This document shows positions 25,341 to 37,663 of a stretch of DNA of 64,000 nucleotides, piece after piece. Positions within the stretch are counted from its first letter, which is position 1. Each line of letters starts with the position of its first letter. The stretch covers positions 13,211,619 to 13,275,618 of the forward strand of contig NC_088105.1 of NCBI RefSeq assembly GCF_036370855.1, read 5' to 3'. The notes beneath the pieces were generated by a model. That model did no database searches and had not been told where the DNA came from. It saw only the letters and a list, made by a program, of their open reading frames with translations. This DNA comes from Dromaius novaehollandiae. Its lineage: Eukaryota; Chordata; Aves; Casuariiformes; Dromaiidae. Position numbers and translations under genes: made by a program.

Positions 25341-25912
25341 CCGCCGGGGCACGGCGGCTCTGTGGGGCCGGCAGCAGAGCTCGCGGGGCACCGGCCCCGC
25401 GCGTGGGTCGCCCACGGGCTAAAGGGGGGGAGAGGAGCTTATCTGAGGTGCTCGGGGATTTCTGAGCGCGCGCCGGCTTTTGCCGGGCACGCTGAGGTGG
25501 GCACTGGGCATTTTGTCCTTATAAAATGTGTGCAGAGGCCGCGATGGCTGGCGTGGCCCCGGGCCAGCCCGGCAGCCAGCTGCGTCAGCTCAGACGCTGC
25601 CCAGGGACTGTTTCTTTTCTCACACTTGCCACTGTGGGAAAACATTGCAGAATAAACCAGAAAGAGCAGCAAAAGCCAAGAAGATGACTCTGTGACAAGC
25701 ACTAATGCGCTGTTTGAGACTCCTCCAAGTTTGGTACCGGAGTAATAAATAATTAAAGGAACTCAGAAACGAGAGCAGCCAGGGAGCGCACGGCAGCTGG
25801 GAGAGCCCTGCCGCTGCTCCGGCCGCACAAGGCGCTGCTGGTGGGTAGCTTTTATTGTCATTTATTCCTCCTTGTTAGTGATTAATAGCCATTAACTGCC
25901 AGCTTCTGAGCT

Positions 25913-25942
25913 GGGGGGGAGGGGGGGAAGGGGGGGATGGGG
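25913..25942 (+). other. G-quadruplex-type G-run
   Basis: Three runs of seven G separated by one or two A, followed by GGGG and then GGG runs. This satisfies the usual G3+N1-7 pattern several times over on the plus strand. It adjoins an AT-rich segment (25845-25905) with several ATTAAT/TTAT motifs. Confidence 0.75.
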
Positions 25943-28900
25943 ACAGGGACAGGACACACAGCCATTCCTGCAGAAGAGTTAGGAGCACCAGGACCAAGTG
26001 AGCAAGCAGGGAGCAGAGGGAGAAATCAAGAGTGCCTCTGGGTTCATGCAAGAAGCTTCAGAAAGGGGAAACTTCAGATTATTCCCACAGCACACGCAGC
26101 AGCAGTGCTGTGGTTAGGCACCAGCTCTGAGGTATTGCTCATTTGCATCGTGTGCTACCTCAGCCACTTTGATGTCACACGTGAGGTTATGGTGCCCGGA
26201 TCTCCTGTTTGCCCTGGGATGACTGGTGCACTGGCGCTTCCCTCTAGCAAGCACGGCTGTGGCTGTCAGAGCTGCCCGGGCTTGTCCCTGCTGCGGGCAG
26301 TGGGGCTGGGTCCCACTGCCCCCCCCATCCTCACCCCACAGCTGGCTGAGCCGGCAGTGCCCGCAGACCCAGCCCCACTCACCTTGTCGCTGTCCTGGAA
26401 GCCCGTGAAGGCTTCAGGGCACCTGCACCTCTTCGGGTGGCTGCGCTGCTTGCAATGGGCAGGGTGCTCCGTCCTTACCTTACTGCTCCATTCCCGCTGG
26501 ACCTATGTGCTACGGGGCCAGCAGGTCCCTCTGCAGCCGCGGTGCAGCAGGCTTGCACGAGCAGCCTGAGCCGCTGGGGCTGCCCACACCTGGCAGCCGC
26601 CGGGGGGTGAAGGAGCCACCGGCCAACCGGCTCCTCGGGTGGCCGTGGCGCACACAGGCCACTGCAGCGCTTCGGCAGGGCGCGAGAGCCAGGCTGACCC
26701 CAACAGGCACCGCACAGTCCGTGGGTACCGGGGTTCGTCCTCCTACTTCAGTTGTCCCCGATTGCCGTTAGGAGCAAGCTGGCCCCACCAGCTGCCAGGG
26801 CTGTATTCAGCAGCCTCCAGCTGACCAATCTGATGCAGCCTGGTATTAATGCTGCTTGTCAGTCTTTGGGTTTTTTTGGCTGCTGATGTGGATGGTTAGC
26901 TTTACCAGGAGTTGCTGTTTGGGGACAGCAGCTCCACTTGCGTAAATCAGTGTCCTAGGCGTGCTCCAATGACCTGGGACTTGATCTTCCCTGTGCCTCT
27001 ACAATGCCAAAGCTTAGAACACACCAACCATGGCATCCACTTGCAAACCAAGCCCTAGAGCGCTGGAAATACCAGCGTGAGGTGACTCATCATGCTCAGC
27101 AGGCTACAGCCAGGCTGAGCAGCCCTGCCTGCAGAACGCGGTGCCTTCCCAGAGCCGCTCTTTTTCTCTGGCAACCCACCTCGGCATGGCACAGCCCCAC
27201 CACCACTGCAGCGGCGGCGGCTCTGCCTGGCCCCGGCACCCCGCAGCTCAGCCCACCCGCTGCATGGGGTGGCCGGTACAGGTGCTTGCCCAGGGTAAAG
27301 CCCGGCTTCAGGGTGCCAGCAGCCCCCCCCTCCCCGCATGCATCCTCCTTCCCCAGCGGTGCAGGGGCTGCTCGGCGGGGAGGGACACGGGGAGCGGGCT
27401 CGGGGCAGTTTGTGCCACCAGCACCCCGAGGACGCGGGCTGGTGGCCCCCATGGCTCTTGGTGGCTCTGATGCAGCGTGTTTTAGCGCAGTTTCCAGCTT
27501 GGGCTCAGGCCGTTAGTCATTGCCGAGCCAGCAACCAGTGGAAAGGAGAGCAGGGCTCTGCTTGGGTACCGTGTGTGCGTCTGGGTGGTTCCACACCCCC
27601 CCCCCCCCCCATTGCTTTTTTCCACCCGTAGGCGTCCTGAAGCCTCAAGTAATACAAAGGTCGGCACTACCGTCACTGTCCGAGCAGGATGAGGGGCGTC
27701 GGAGCCCACTAAACCACACGGAGCAAGTGGGGCTGGAGAGCAGCGCTGCCCTGCGAGACGCGCAGCAGTTTCCATGCATGGAGGGCGCGTGGCTCATGCC
27801 AGCCGGCAGCGTTTGTGCCCACTGCCGCCACCAGCGATGCCTGCGCAAGGGATGTGCGACAGCTTCTGCTGCAACCCCCATCCCACCCAGCCCCGATGAA
27901 ATGCTCCCCGGCTGGCATCTGCCTCACACTGGTTTATTTTTTAAGGCTGAACTTTCAGCTCAAAAATCATAAAGCAAGCCCTGCATTTTGTATTTCCCTG
28001 GGCAGCTCCAGGAAAGGGCAGGGGGTCCTGCGTGGGACAGAGGGACGCCTGGTAGCAGTGATGGGCTTCCTGGCGGTCGCCTCCCTTGGCTGGGTTTGCA
28101 GCACCGGGAAACCGCCGGGAAGCTGCACAACCGCATGCTGCGCCTGTGCACTGCAGCCCGAGCCCTGGCTGCTCCACGCAGCACCCTGGGGACCCAGCGC
28201 TGCCCCAAATCCTCACAGGTTTTGGGGCCATGTTGTACCCTTCCTTCCTTGCTGCTCACAACATTGTCTCGTCTTGATACTCTTTAAAAAAAAAGGGCGG
28301 GGGGGAAAGAAAATTCCTGCCCTCCCATTTCCTCCCCTTTTGCTCCTGGCTCTCAAGTTCCCTCCGTTTCCCCTTAGGAACATGGATGCCAAAGGCAGCG
28401 GGGCTGCACTGGCTGTTTTGGAAACAGGATGCCTGATCTCGGGTGCTGCGTGAGCGCTGTTCGAATGCGTCACCGGCTCCGGCTTTCGCAGCCGGCAGGA
28501 GCGAAACTGAGAAAGCCGAAGTGGAGGGATAACGCAGCCGGTGCACGAACAGCCTCAGGATGCAGCGGTCGGCCCCGCGTGGGGGCGGTGGCACCGGCGG
28601 GGGCACCCACTCGAGATTCAAATGTGGGGCAGCGCAGGGCAACAGGCCCCGCCGCAGGCGTCCCGCAGCCCTCTGCAGCCCAGGAGGCAGATGCTCCGCC
28701 GGCTCTCGGCAAGCTGGCCGGATCTCGCCACACCTCGCACCACCAGCAGCGCCGGGAGGGGACCGCTGCCACAGGGAGGACGCAGCTACTTGATTAGCTG
28801 CTGACATCGTTAATTAGGCCCCATATCACAAAAGTGGTTTTGGACAGAAGAGTAGCCATTTGATTTTTTTCCCCCAAGGATTTTTTTTTTTTTTTTGGGG

Positions 28901-29650
28901 GGGTGCCTTTTTTCAGAGCCACATCTCAGAAGTCCTCTGAACTGTGGCTGCTGCACCCTTGGATGGCTCGCAGGGTGGACAGTGCTCCTGGCAGCTCTGG
29001 GTGCCTGCTAGAGGCAGCAGGGATGCCAAGGCAAGCCCCACGCAGCATCCCGGGCACAGAGTGAGGTGCACATGTGGCCTCCTTCCTTGCCCCACAGCCA
29101 GACCTGGCAGGACAACAGCCACCAGGCTCTGCAGTTTGCTGCCTGCACTGGCCAGGCACAGGGGCTCTGCTCCCTTCACTCTCACCCCCACTCTCCTGCA
29201 GCCCTTGCTCACAAGCTCCAGAGAAGCCCATGCACAGGGGTTGTACCTGAGATGTTTTGCAGGGCATAAGGGATTTCAGCAAAAAAAGAAAGCAAAAAAT
29301 CTGCTAAACCCCAGAGGGCAAGGTTACATCTAACAACCAAGCCTTTACAATGAGCGCTGGGAGGCCGAGCTGCTGGTTTTGGACCCAAAGGTGCTCCCTA
29401 TATAGGCATCCACAGAGAAGGCAGCCTGGAGTAGGCAGCAGCATTCGCCACACAGCCCCTGGTGCAAGCTGTTGGCCACATGCAGAACAACAGGGCTCCA
29501 CCTCCACCCAGCACACCCAGGCTGAAGGACAGCCATGCTCTTGCATCCCCTTTTTTGGCCTTAAGGGAGCAAGATGGGGAGGTAGGGGGGAGGATGGAGG
29601 GGAAGCTGGTGGATAAGCATTACTTTGCAATAAGCTGCAAGACGGTAAGA
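25943..29650. other. Gene-free, GC-rich stretch with homopolymer runs
   Basis: No supported exon. Homopolymers include about fifteen C near 27596-27610 and a T16-G7 run near 28881-28903. CpG-richer patches occur around 27340-27480 and 28430-28790, where many overlapping open frames on both strands are compositional artefacts. Confidence 0.4.
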
Positions 29651-32600
29651 GCATCAGGATTTATTTTAGAAATAAAAACCAGATTTGACAACTTGGAATA
29701 GGAGTTTTGGGGCCAGAAATGAAAATAAAGCAGGCTAGGTTGCCTTGTGATCACTTTCTGGTGAGAAAATAGCATTTTGGTGAGAAATGAAAGTCTCAGT
29801 GGAAAACATCTGAAATTTTGCTTTTCCCTAGAGCAGCACAGAGTATCTGCTACCATCAGCATTTTAAATGGCCTAATAACAGAATATGAATATCATGTCT
29901 GCAATTCAAAGAAAGAATCAGGCTGACCTCCTACAGCTCACAGCCAGCCACCTTGCTGAGGCTCCACACCAAACCCTGCCTGCAACATCTGTGAGACCAA
30001 CATCTAGTCCCGAGATAAAAACAAAACTAGGTGGAAGGCTATTCCCTAAAGGGACTTTACTGCTACTGTGCAGCCTGAGATGGAACTGAAAGGCAAACAG
30101 GATTTTCTACAATTACCTGTGGTATGATGACAATGTCAGGAATTGCTCGGGAAAACTGCTCGGCCAGAGTCATAGCACCTGATGGGATGCTATAGCAAAC
30201 TATCTCCGACTGTGCATTAAGAGGGATAAGGGATGTGGGCCTTTGCCTACCTGTACCACCCATACCACTGCTAGGACTTGTACAAGAGCATTGCTCCTGC
30301 ACTCCAAAACAACGTCTAAAAACCTGCAAAGGGTTTAAAGAGGTTATGGACTGCTCTGTGGTGAGGACAGCAGCCCTTCCGGCAAGATGAAAGCAGACCC
30401 AGCTCCTTCTCTCTTATCAAAAAGAAGTTTCAGAAGTGGCTGTGTCATTGCACAGAACAAGATATCTGATTCTGGGAGCTTTTAAATTCAAAGACATAAC
30501 AAAACCCACCAACGGGAAACTGAAGTTTCAGAAATTCAAATGGAAACAATACTTTTTAATGATAACCAACCATTACAACACATACCCAGAGAGACAATAG
30601 TTAAGCTGATGTCTGCAATCTTTCTGATGAGACCTCTTTAGAGAGGATTCCTCCAGTGGTTACCCTGTTACGAAACCCAGAGGGAAGAGAGTGAGCTGTC
30701 ACGCGCCCTGCCAGCCAGACGTCCACCCCAGCTCCTGGCAGCGGTTCCCTCAGGGTGACAGTAAGGGCTAGACGTGCGACGAAGGGCTCTGCTCACAGGC
30801 TGTGCAATGGGGACAGCCCCACTGCATGCACGCCCCTGAGCTGGAAACAGGGCCATGAACTGACACTTGCTCCATCAGCAGTGGTTTATAATTCTTTCAC
30901 AGACCATAGCCCCACTATTGCATGAGGCTGAACCCCCCAAGCAGAGGACCAGAAACAGCTCATACTGCTCAAATGCATAACCATTTGCCCTAATGTAAAC
31001 TGCCCTCAGACAGAACAAAAGCCCAAGTCTGGCTTGCCTGTGCTGCACATGAGCATCCTCAGACTCGGGATGGTCTGCAGCCATACAACCCACATCGGCC
31101 AGATGTTATCTGGACATATAAACTCATTTCCTGGCAAGAAATGAACTGAAAATACCACAAAAAGCTTCACTTATATGAAACACTTTTCAGTGAAAAGTTT
31201 CTTTTATACAAGCTCTCTGTCCAAGCCCAGTTATAACGTGATCCTGCCTTGGCCTTTTGTTATCTACGAAGAAAAAAAGGAAAACTCAGCATTTGATTAG
31301 TACCTTTGATCACAATCAAACTCAATCCCAGGGCTGAAGGCAGATAATGGAAGCGGCTTAGTGGTGGCCTGCAGCCTGAGTTTGACCTAGAAGAAATCCG
31401 CATCTCATTTGTGTCACTGCTACACACCCTCACTCAAGCCGTGTCTCCATAAGGATGCCCATGCCAATTAACAGGATTCCTCAGGAGATGCAAAGTCTTA
31501 AAAGAACCTGAAGTGCCCTGGCTTCAACTTGCAGTGTGAACTAAGGTCTCTACACCTGAGGAAGGTAGATATCTAAGGGCTGAAGACACTAATGTCCATG
31601 GCCTGGCTTCATGCTCTTTGTTAATTCACAGCTGCTGTGCAAGCAGTCCTCAGCGGTGCCAAGCAGGGGACATTTCCATAAACCTGTGGTTGCTGGGGTG
31701 CACATGTTTGTGCTTGCTCAGGGCGTGGAGAATATCGACCTTCTCAGGGACGCAAAGGGTGCATTTACCTGATACCGCCTGGCTTTCCAGCCTCCAGAGG
31801 GGTGTGACATTCAACAGCAGTTTCATAAGCTCTTGGGAAGCACATGGAGCAGCTCACAGCAGGACCTTACCCACCTCTTGCCAGGGCTGTGGCGAACAGT
31901 TAAAACAAATTTTTCTAACCTGCCTCTCCCTGCCGGGAAGGAGAGGGAGAGAGATTGCTTTTGATCTATAGCGGCACATGAGGAATTTTGCTGCAGTAAC
32001 TGCAAGGCAGGCTGGTGAATTCTTCCTCTCCTCCTGCCAACCAGACCATGCCAGTAGCCACACTGGTGTAGAAAGGTAACACCACAAACAAACCTCTCAG
32101 AAGTGATTTCCTTCTAGGTGCCAGCTGAAGTTATGCTGCTAAAGCACCTCCTGCAGCAGCATGAGCTGTGCCTCTTGCTGGGGGGGGAAGCTTGCTGGCA
32201 TCAGGCTGTTGCTGCAGCGCTGCCTGCAAACCCTTCTGCACGTCATTTCAGGCCAGCAAGACACATCCATCATCACCTACAAGTTCCTGAAAGGGAACAG
32301 CCACCACAAACCTCTCTCTGCAGCTGCTTTCTCAGAACTGAGGAGAGAGTCCCTGTTTCGTGGAGACTTTCTTTGACAACTCCTGACTGCAGCAATATGT
32401 CACATGCTTCCTTCCACCCCCGGAAGCCCAAGAGAAAGTCTCCTTTCTTGGTTTAGTTTGGCGCTGCTGGACAGCAGGGCACTTCCGCAGTCCTAGCTTT
32501 CGGTTCCTTGGTGTTCAGAGTTAAGTGACACACAAATGCAGAGTTCGTGGTTTCTTCTTAAATGCAAGCATTCTCATTTCCTCATTTTCCTCTCTGCTAG

Positions 32601-33480
32601 AGGTATCCTAGACACAAAGATCATCCCAGTACGAGGAAGGCGGCACAAAGTCACCAGTTAAGTTTCTCTGCTGAAAAATCTGCTTTCTACAGCAGCAAGA
32701 TGTTCTGTTAGGGAAGACAAACAACTGTAATAACTGAGGTGACAACTGAAATCCCACCTCAGCTGCAGAAGACTGAAGGCTGGAAGGAGACACGGGAACA
32801 GCTAAACTAAGAAAAAGGCAGTGGATTGCAGTGCATGTTCGATAACAAGTGCCATGCTTCAGATTTCTGCTCTGAAGCAGCAACAAGAGATGTTTTTCCC
32901 CTATGTCAATGCACAGCATGGGTTTGGAGAACGAGGGATGCAGGTCACCAGTTTCAGGAGCATCAGAGTTTGGCCATTTGGGGTGTTACAGAGGGATGTG
33001 TTCATGCCTCTAGGACCCTCCTCAGCATCCAGCTGGAAAGGCTTGGTCAGACTGAAGGTCAGGTCTGGCAGCTGGAACTGTAAAAAAACAAAACAACAAA
33101 AAACCCAACACACAGGATTCTTTTTGCTTTCCACTCTCTCAGAGGCATTGGCCACCTCCTAAGATTAGGCAAAGCTCTGGCCATAAGGGGAGTCAGGTGG
33201 AGCTCTCAAGCACTTTTTCCCCCCCTCTTCCTGTGGCAGCTGGTAGTTTGCAGCTTCTTGAGGACTTAGGATTTGCAGTGGGAGAGTGGTGACTTACAGC
33301 ACATTGCAAGATTCCTACTGGATTAAGCATGTAGGATGCAACTCTTGCCATTGAAGATGTGGCAGATGATGTGCCATTTCTTGCCTTCCATCCCTCCATA
33401 CAGTGCTCTGTGGTGAACAGGACAAGAAGTTCTAGGTCTAAGCTAGAGCAACAGACTTTGATGCAAAGAAAGGCTGAGGA

Positions 33481-33594
33481 CTACGGGAAAAGTGTACAGT
33501 GATAAGACAGCTGAACAGCAGAACAGATTGTTTAAGACTATGGGAAAAGTGTCCAGTGATAAGACAGCTGAACAGCAGAACAGATTGTTTAAGA
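33481..33594. repeat. 57-bp tandem duplication
   Basis: Two adjacent 57-bp copies starting CTACGGGAAAAGTGT (33481) and CTATGGGAAAAGTGT (33538) differ at only two positions. This indicates a fairly recent duplication within otherwise unique sequence. Confidence 0.92.
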
Positions 33595-34189
33595 TAACTG
33601 AGAAAGCTTCCATCATTAGCTTTTAAGGTGACATCCGTCAGGAAAAGTTTAGGTCAAGCCGAGTCTGCTACAGAGCCAGAAGCAGAGAAGGGACTAGATG
33701 GGTCTTGGGGCAGAAGATGAATCTTTCAGGGACACTTCCAAACCTAATTTAAGCAAGCGCTCTTTTGAGCCACCCTTTTGAAATTCAGCAGTCTTGTTCA
33801 TTTTACAGGACTAACTACTGCAGCGAACACACACATACACCACATCGCAGTGAAAGCCATCAGCCCAACAGCTCACAAGAACCAACTCTTCCTTCTCTCA
33901 TAGTCCACTAGATTTTCAGATTGCCCTCTTGCCTGTCCTACTCCCTAGGGCAGCCAAAAAGCCTCCACGCACAGACAAGGCAGTTGACACTGCAAAGTCC
34001 CTCAAGGACACTAGCTCACACCTCCCACACCACTTCAAGCAGCCCTTGACCTAATGCAGATTGCCCAGAGCCTTCCCCTCTCTGCTCTCCCAGAGTGGGG
34101 GGAAAGCCCCACACAAGGGGTATGGCTATATATCAATACCATCACCCTGCTCTCAGTGCAGGTCTCCAAGAGTACTACTCTTGGGGTTC

Positions 34190-35108
34190 AGAGTCCAGCT
34201 GGCTACTGGATGCCAGTGGCACTCAATAGTGGGGCCAACACTCAGGGGTCAATACTGGTTTGATGCTGTTTAACATTTTATTAATGACCTGGATGATGGG
34301 ATGGAGGATACAGGCAGGAAGTCTGCAGATGACAGCAAACTAGGAGGAGCGATTCACACACTGAAGAGCAGGGCTGCTATTCAGAGCGATCTAGACAGGC
34401 TGGAGAAATGGGCTGAGAGAAACCTTAAGAAGTTCAAAGGCAAATCGCCAGTCCTGCCCCTGGGATGGAATAACCCCTTGCAGCAGAACAGGCTGGGGAC
34501 AACCGGCTAGAAAGTAGCTCTGCAGAATTCGGCCTGGGAATCCAGGGGCACAAGTTGCCCAGGAGCCAGCAGTGCACCCCGGCAGCAATATAGCCGTTAA
34601 CATCCCGAGCAAGGGTGCAGCCGGCAGGGTAAAGGGAGGGCTCCTGCCCCTCTGCCAAGTACTGGTGAGGCCATCCAGAGCGCTGGGTCCAGTTTGGGCT
34701 CCCAGCACAAGGACAGTAATGTATCAGAGCAAGTGCTGTGGAGGCCACAAAGGTGGTCAAGGCTGAAGCACACAACATAGGAGGAAAGGCAGAGAGAGAC
34801 AGGTTTGTTCAGCCTGAAAAGAAGGTGAAAGGGAGATCTTATTGTTGTCTGCAGCTCTCAAATGGGGGTTTACAAAGATGATGTGCACAGGAAAAGATCG
34901 AAAGGCAACAGGCACAGGTACAACATGAAAAATTCTGGCTAGAAGCAAGGAAAAACTTTGCAAAGGCAGTCAAACACTGGAACAGTGACCAGGGAAGCGG
35001 TGGCACATCCATCTTCAGAGATAAGTAACACGCTCTAACTTTGAAGTTAGCCCTTCTTTGAGAAGGGGGGTGGACAAGATGACCTCCAGATGCCCCTTCC
35101 AACTAACT
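34190..35108 (+). mobile_element. CR1 LINE, 3' portion of ORF2, degraded
   Basis: The plus strand reads through the familiar CR1 ORF2 tail: the counterpart of the QGSVLGP/LFN..INDLDDG block (TTTAACATTTTATTAATGACC), then DDTKLGG, the DRLE.WAERNL segment, LESSSAE, and finally the CR1 3' end (ACAAGATGACCTCCAGATG...CCTTCCAAC). Stops and frameshifts throughout show it is dead. The element is truncated at its 5' side, as is usual for CR1. Confidence 0.85.
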
Positions 35109-35109
35109 T

Positions 35110-35240
35110 ACTCGAGAAGTAGCACCACTTCTCACCAGATCTCACACTTCGTGGGTAAGTGCATTGAGAACATGTGCCACTCCATTTTCCGATCTGTGAA
35201 ATAGGGCTGACAGGATTTCCTTACTCAGGCCTTGGCTGTG
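35110..35240 (-). mobile_element. Probable MIR-type SINE remnant
   Basis: The string CCATTTTCCGATCTGTGAAATAG resembles the antisense MIR core (CAGTTTCCTCATCTGTAAAAT in well-kept copies). Only this short core is recognisable and the edges are guesses. Confidence 0.4.
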
Positions 35241-36016
35241 TAGCAGGTGTCCTGGTTAACCCATTTCTTCAGTGTGGAACTGATGACTCAGCTCTCCAGA
35301 GCAGAAGGCTCTGTCTGCAGAGCCTTCCTCCTAGCACATGCAAACAGAAGAGAAAGGCGCTTCTTGTGCTTAGTATTTTGTTTCAGAACTCACTCCTGAT
35401 ACTGTCGGAGGCTGCATGCTTCCCTCAGACCCGAAATCCTCAGAGCTGCCCCAAAGTTTCTAGCAAACAAACTTAGTGCTTTCATTTTATACCAGAAGCA
35501 TAACAATTATCTGGGAAATCCCCCTCCCACGCCCCAGAGTACGTACTTTGGGTGACTTGCTGATCTCACCACATACAGTTACCTGGGTTCAACGTTGCTT
35601 TTAAAAAACATCATGTAAAAGCCACTGGGGTCAAATTCTGAGCTAATGGCTCACTCTGGACAGTTAGGTATGCTTAAATAAATAAAAAATGGCAACTAGG
35701 AGAAGGGGACCAAGACATCTTCAGTCTCCTCTCTCGTGCTCCACTCCTGCTTAACCGTACACTGCCGTATTTCAGGAGACGTGACCTACCAGTGCACGAT
35801 TGCTCTCATCCTGCCAGGCCTGTGGTAGCTCTCCGCTGACGCCTTCCCCAGCTTCTTCATAATCCTAAAACGTTCTTCTCACACAGACAGCCATCGGTAT
35901 CTGCATGGGCCCTGGCTCTCACTGTGCCTCACTCCAGAGCACATCCCTCAAGGAGGGTAAAGGAAAACCAAAAACACAGTGACAGCTGCACAGCCCCTTG
36001 CAACAACTCTGGCCCC

Positions 36017-36065
36017 AAAAAAAAAAAAAAAAAAAAAAAAACACCAAAAAAAAACCCCAAAAAAC
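36017..36065. repeat. Poly-A and A/C low-complexity tract
   Basis: Twenty-five A residues followed by A runs interrupted by CC/CCCC. This may be the degenerate tail of an unrecognised retroposon or a simple expansion. Confidence 0.85.
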
Positions 36066-37246
36066 CCACTAGTCATGTGGTTCAAAGGAAATTACAAAAA
36101 GGACAGATAGCTAGAGGGGACCTGCTCCCTCTTCACTTACAGGGGGGCAGCACATGTGGAAGAGGAAACTGCATAGGAAGAGGGGGAAGATTACAGCTCT
36201 CCCATCCAAACACTTCCCAAACAGAGGAAAAGCAGGACGGAGGGGAGCCATATGCTTCGCCTTTCAAGCTGTCTTGATCCCACCCCATGGCACAATAGGA
36301 AAAAAAAGCCATCTCATCCTTTGGGAGATACCTGCATATTTGTTGTTAAAAACAGGTCATATAGAAATTAACTTATAATATGAGAATTCTATAAAACTGC
36401 TTAATAAGCCTGTTCCCTTCAGCATCTGAGGAGGACGCAGCTGACTCATGAAGACAGTAAAGTACCCAAAATAAAGCAGGTGGAGTTCCCCCTTTTATAC
36501 ACAGATCTGCATGGCTCCCATGTACAGATGGGACTGTATTTTTTTTGATTAAGTAATAAAAGATATCTTTTACATGCTTCTCTTTCACCCAAAGACTCTG
36601 CAACACCAGGATATTGAATTGGTGGCTTTAGCGTACGTATGTAGGAGTTGCTGTCCCCCCTTGGGGATGGTCAGGCTGCTTGCTGGGATGGCCAAACTGT
36701 TGGCTGTGCTGATGGGGCAAAGAGACTGCCTCTTGACACAGGTCCAGAAAATTCCTGCAACATGTGATCGCAACTACTGCCTGACAGGGATGAGAGAGAG
36801 GGACCAGGCTGATAGGAAAACATTACTCACAAATCTGGGGGGGTTCCCCCACACACACATTTTGGTAACTGGTGAGAGATTCCTATGATAGCCAGTGTAC
36901 ATCTTTGTGTTTAATAATACAAAGCAGTTCAAAAGACAAGGCAAAAAAGGAAAGGTCCCTTTCTAGCTAGTTTTCTCAGATTTTCTAATTGTTCCTCTTA
37001 TACCAGGGGAACCTCCAATGTCACCTTACAGAATTACATATCTTCACTTCCCAAGAGTCCATCCTGTTTCCAGGGAAGTGAATGGAAAGCATCCCACCAA
37101 CTGCAACAGAAGTTGGACAAAGCCCCTGGAGACTGTGCTCAGAAGGGAAACTGCCTGAGAGGGGAAGATGAGGAGACAGATTCCACACACTCACAAGTGA
37201 AAACACAAATACATCTTCTTTAAAAACAACTCTTTCCACCCTCACA

Positions 37247-37252
37247 TTTATT
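37247..37252 (-). terminator. Probable TADA1 polyadenylation signal
   Basis: TTTATT on the plus strand reads AATAAA on the minus strand, about 260 nt after the TADA1 stop. It would give a short 3'UTR ending near 37230. Confidence 0.5.
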
Positions 37253-37510
37253 TTTCCTAAAAAACAGTCTTTACAAACAAATCTCATTTCCCCTTTCCAG
37301 TTCAGTGGGATTGCTGCAAGCACTCCACAGCACACCGCTCTGATTAAGCGGACAAAGTGTATACCACAACTCGGTCATATTTCCATAGGAAAAGGTGACT
37401 CATAACTTACGTCTTCCTTGAAATGCTGACACAGGCTTGTAAGAAGCATCCCAGCGTCAAGTCCAAGGAACTGCAGTGTAGCAATCTGAGGCCTGACGTG
37501 CCTCCTGGCT

Positions 37511-37663
37511 CTAGCAGAGCAGGAGACCCTCTTTTGCTGCTAGACGCTGGCGATGAATTTTATCTTGTTGTAGCTCCTCATGGTTTGGATGCCAGAGTTT
37601 CATGACAATTCTCTCAATGTTTAGAGCATAGACAGTGTGTGCAGGAATAACTTCTTTGTGCAC
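37511..37663 (-). CDS. TADA1: TADA1 exon 8 (terminal)
   Basis: Fifty codons, [18 protein letters not shown] to AAKEGLLLC, then TAG. The C-terminal [10 protein letters not shown] is identical to the human end as I recall it. Confidence 0.95.
   Translation of the reverse strand: MHKEVIPAHTVYALNIERIVMKLWHPNHEELQQDKIHRQRLAAKEGLLLC

Noticed and set aside
29304-29654. Possible terminal exon following the unassigned interval at 30117-30323
   Set aside because: No acceptor in matching phase and a low-complexity product. I could not connect it to the upstream exon-like intervals.
10108-37500. Search for TNFSF18 or FASLG (neighbours of TNFSF4 in mammals) and for POGK or ILDR2 (neighbours of TADA1)
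   Set aside because: No segment with the required family motifs was found on either strand.
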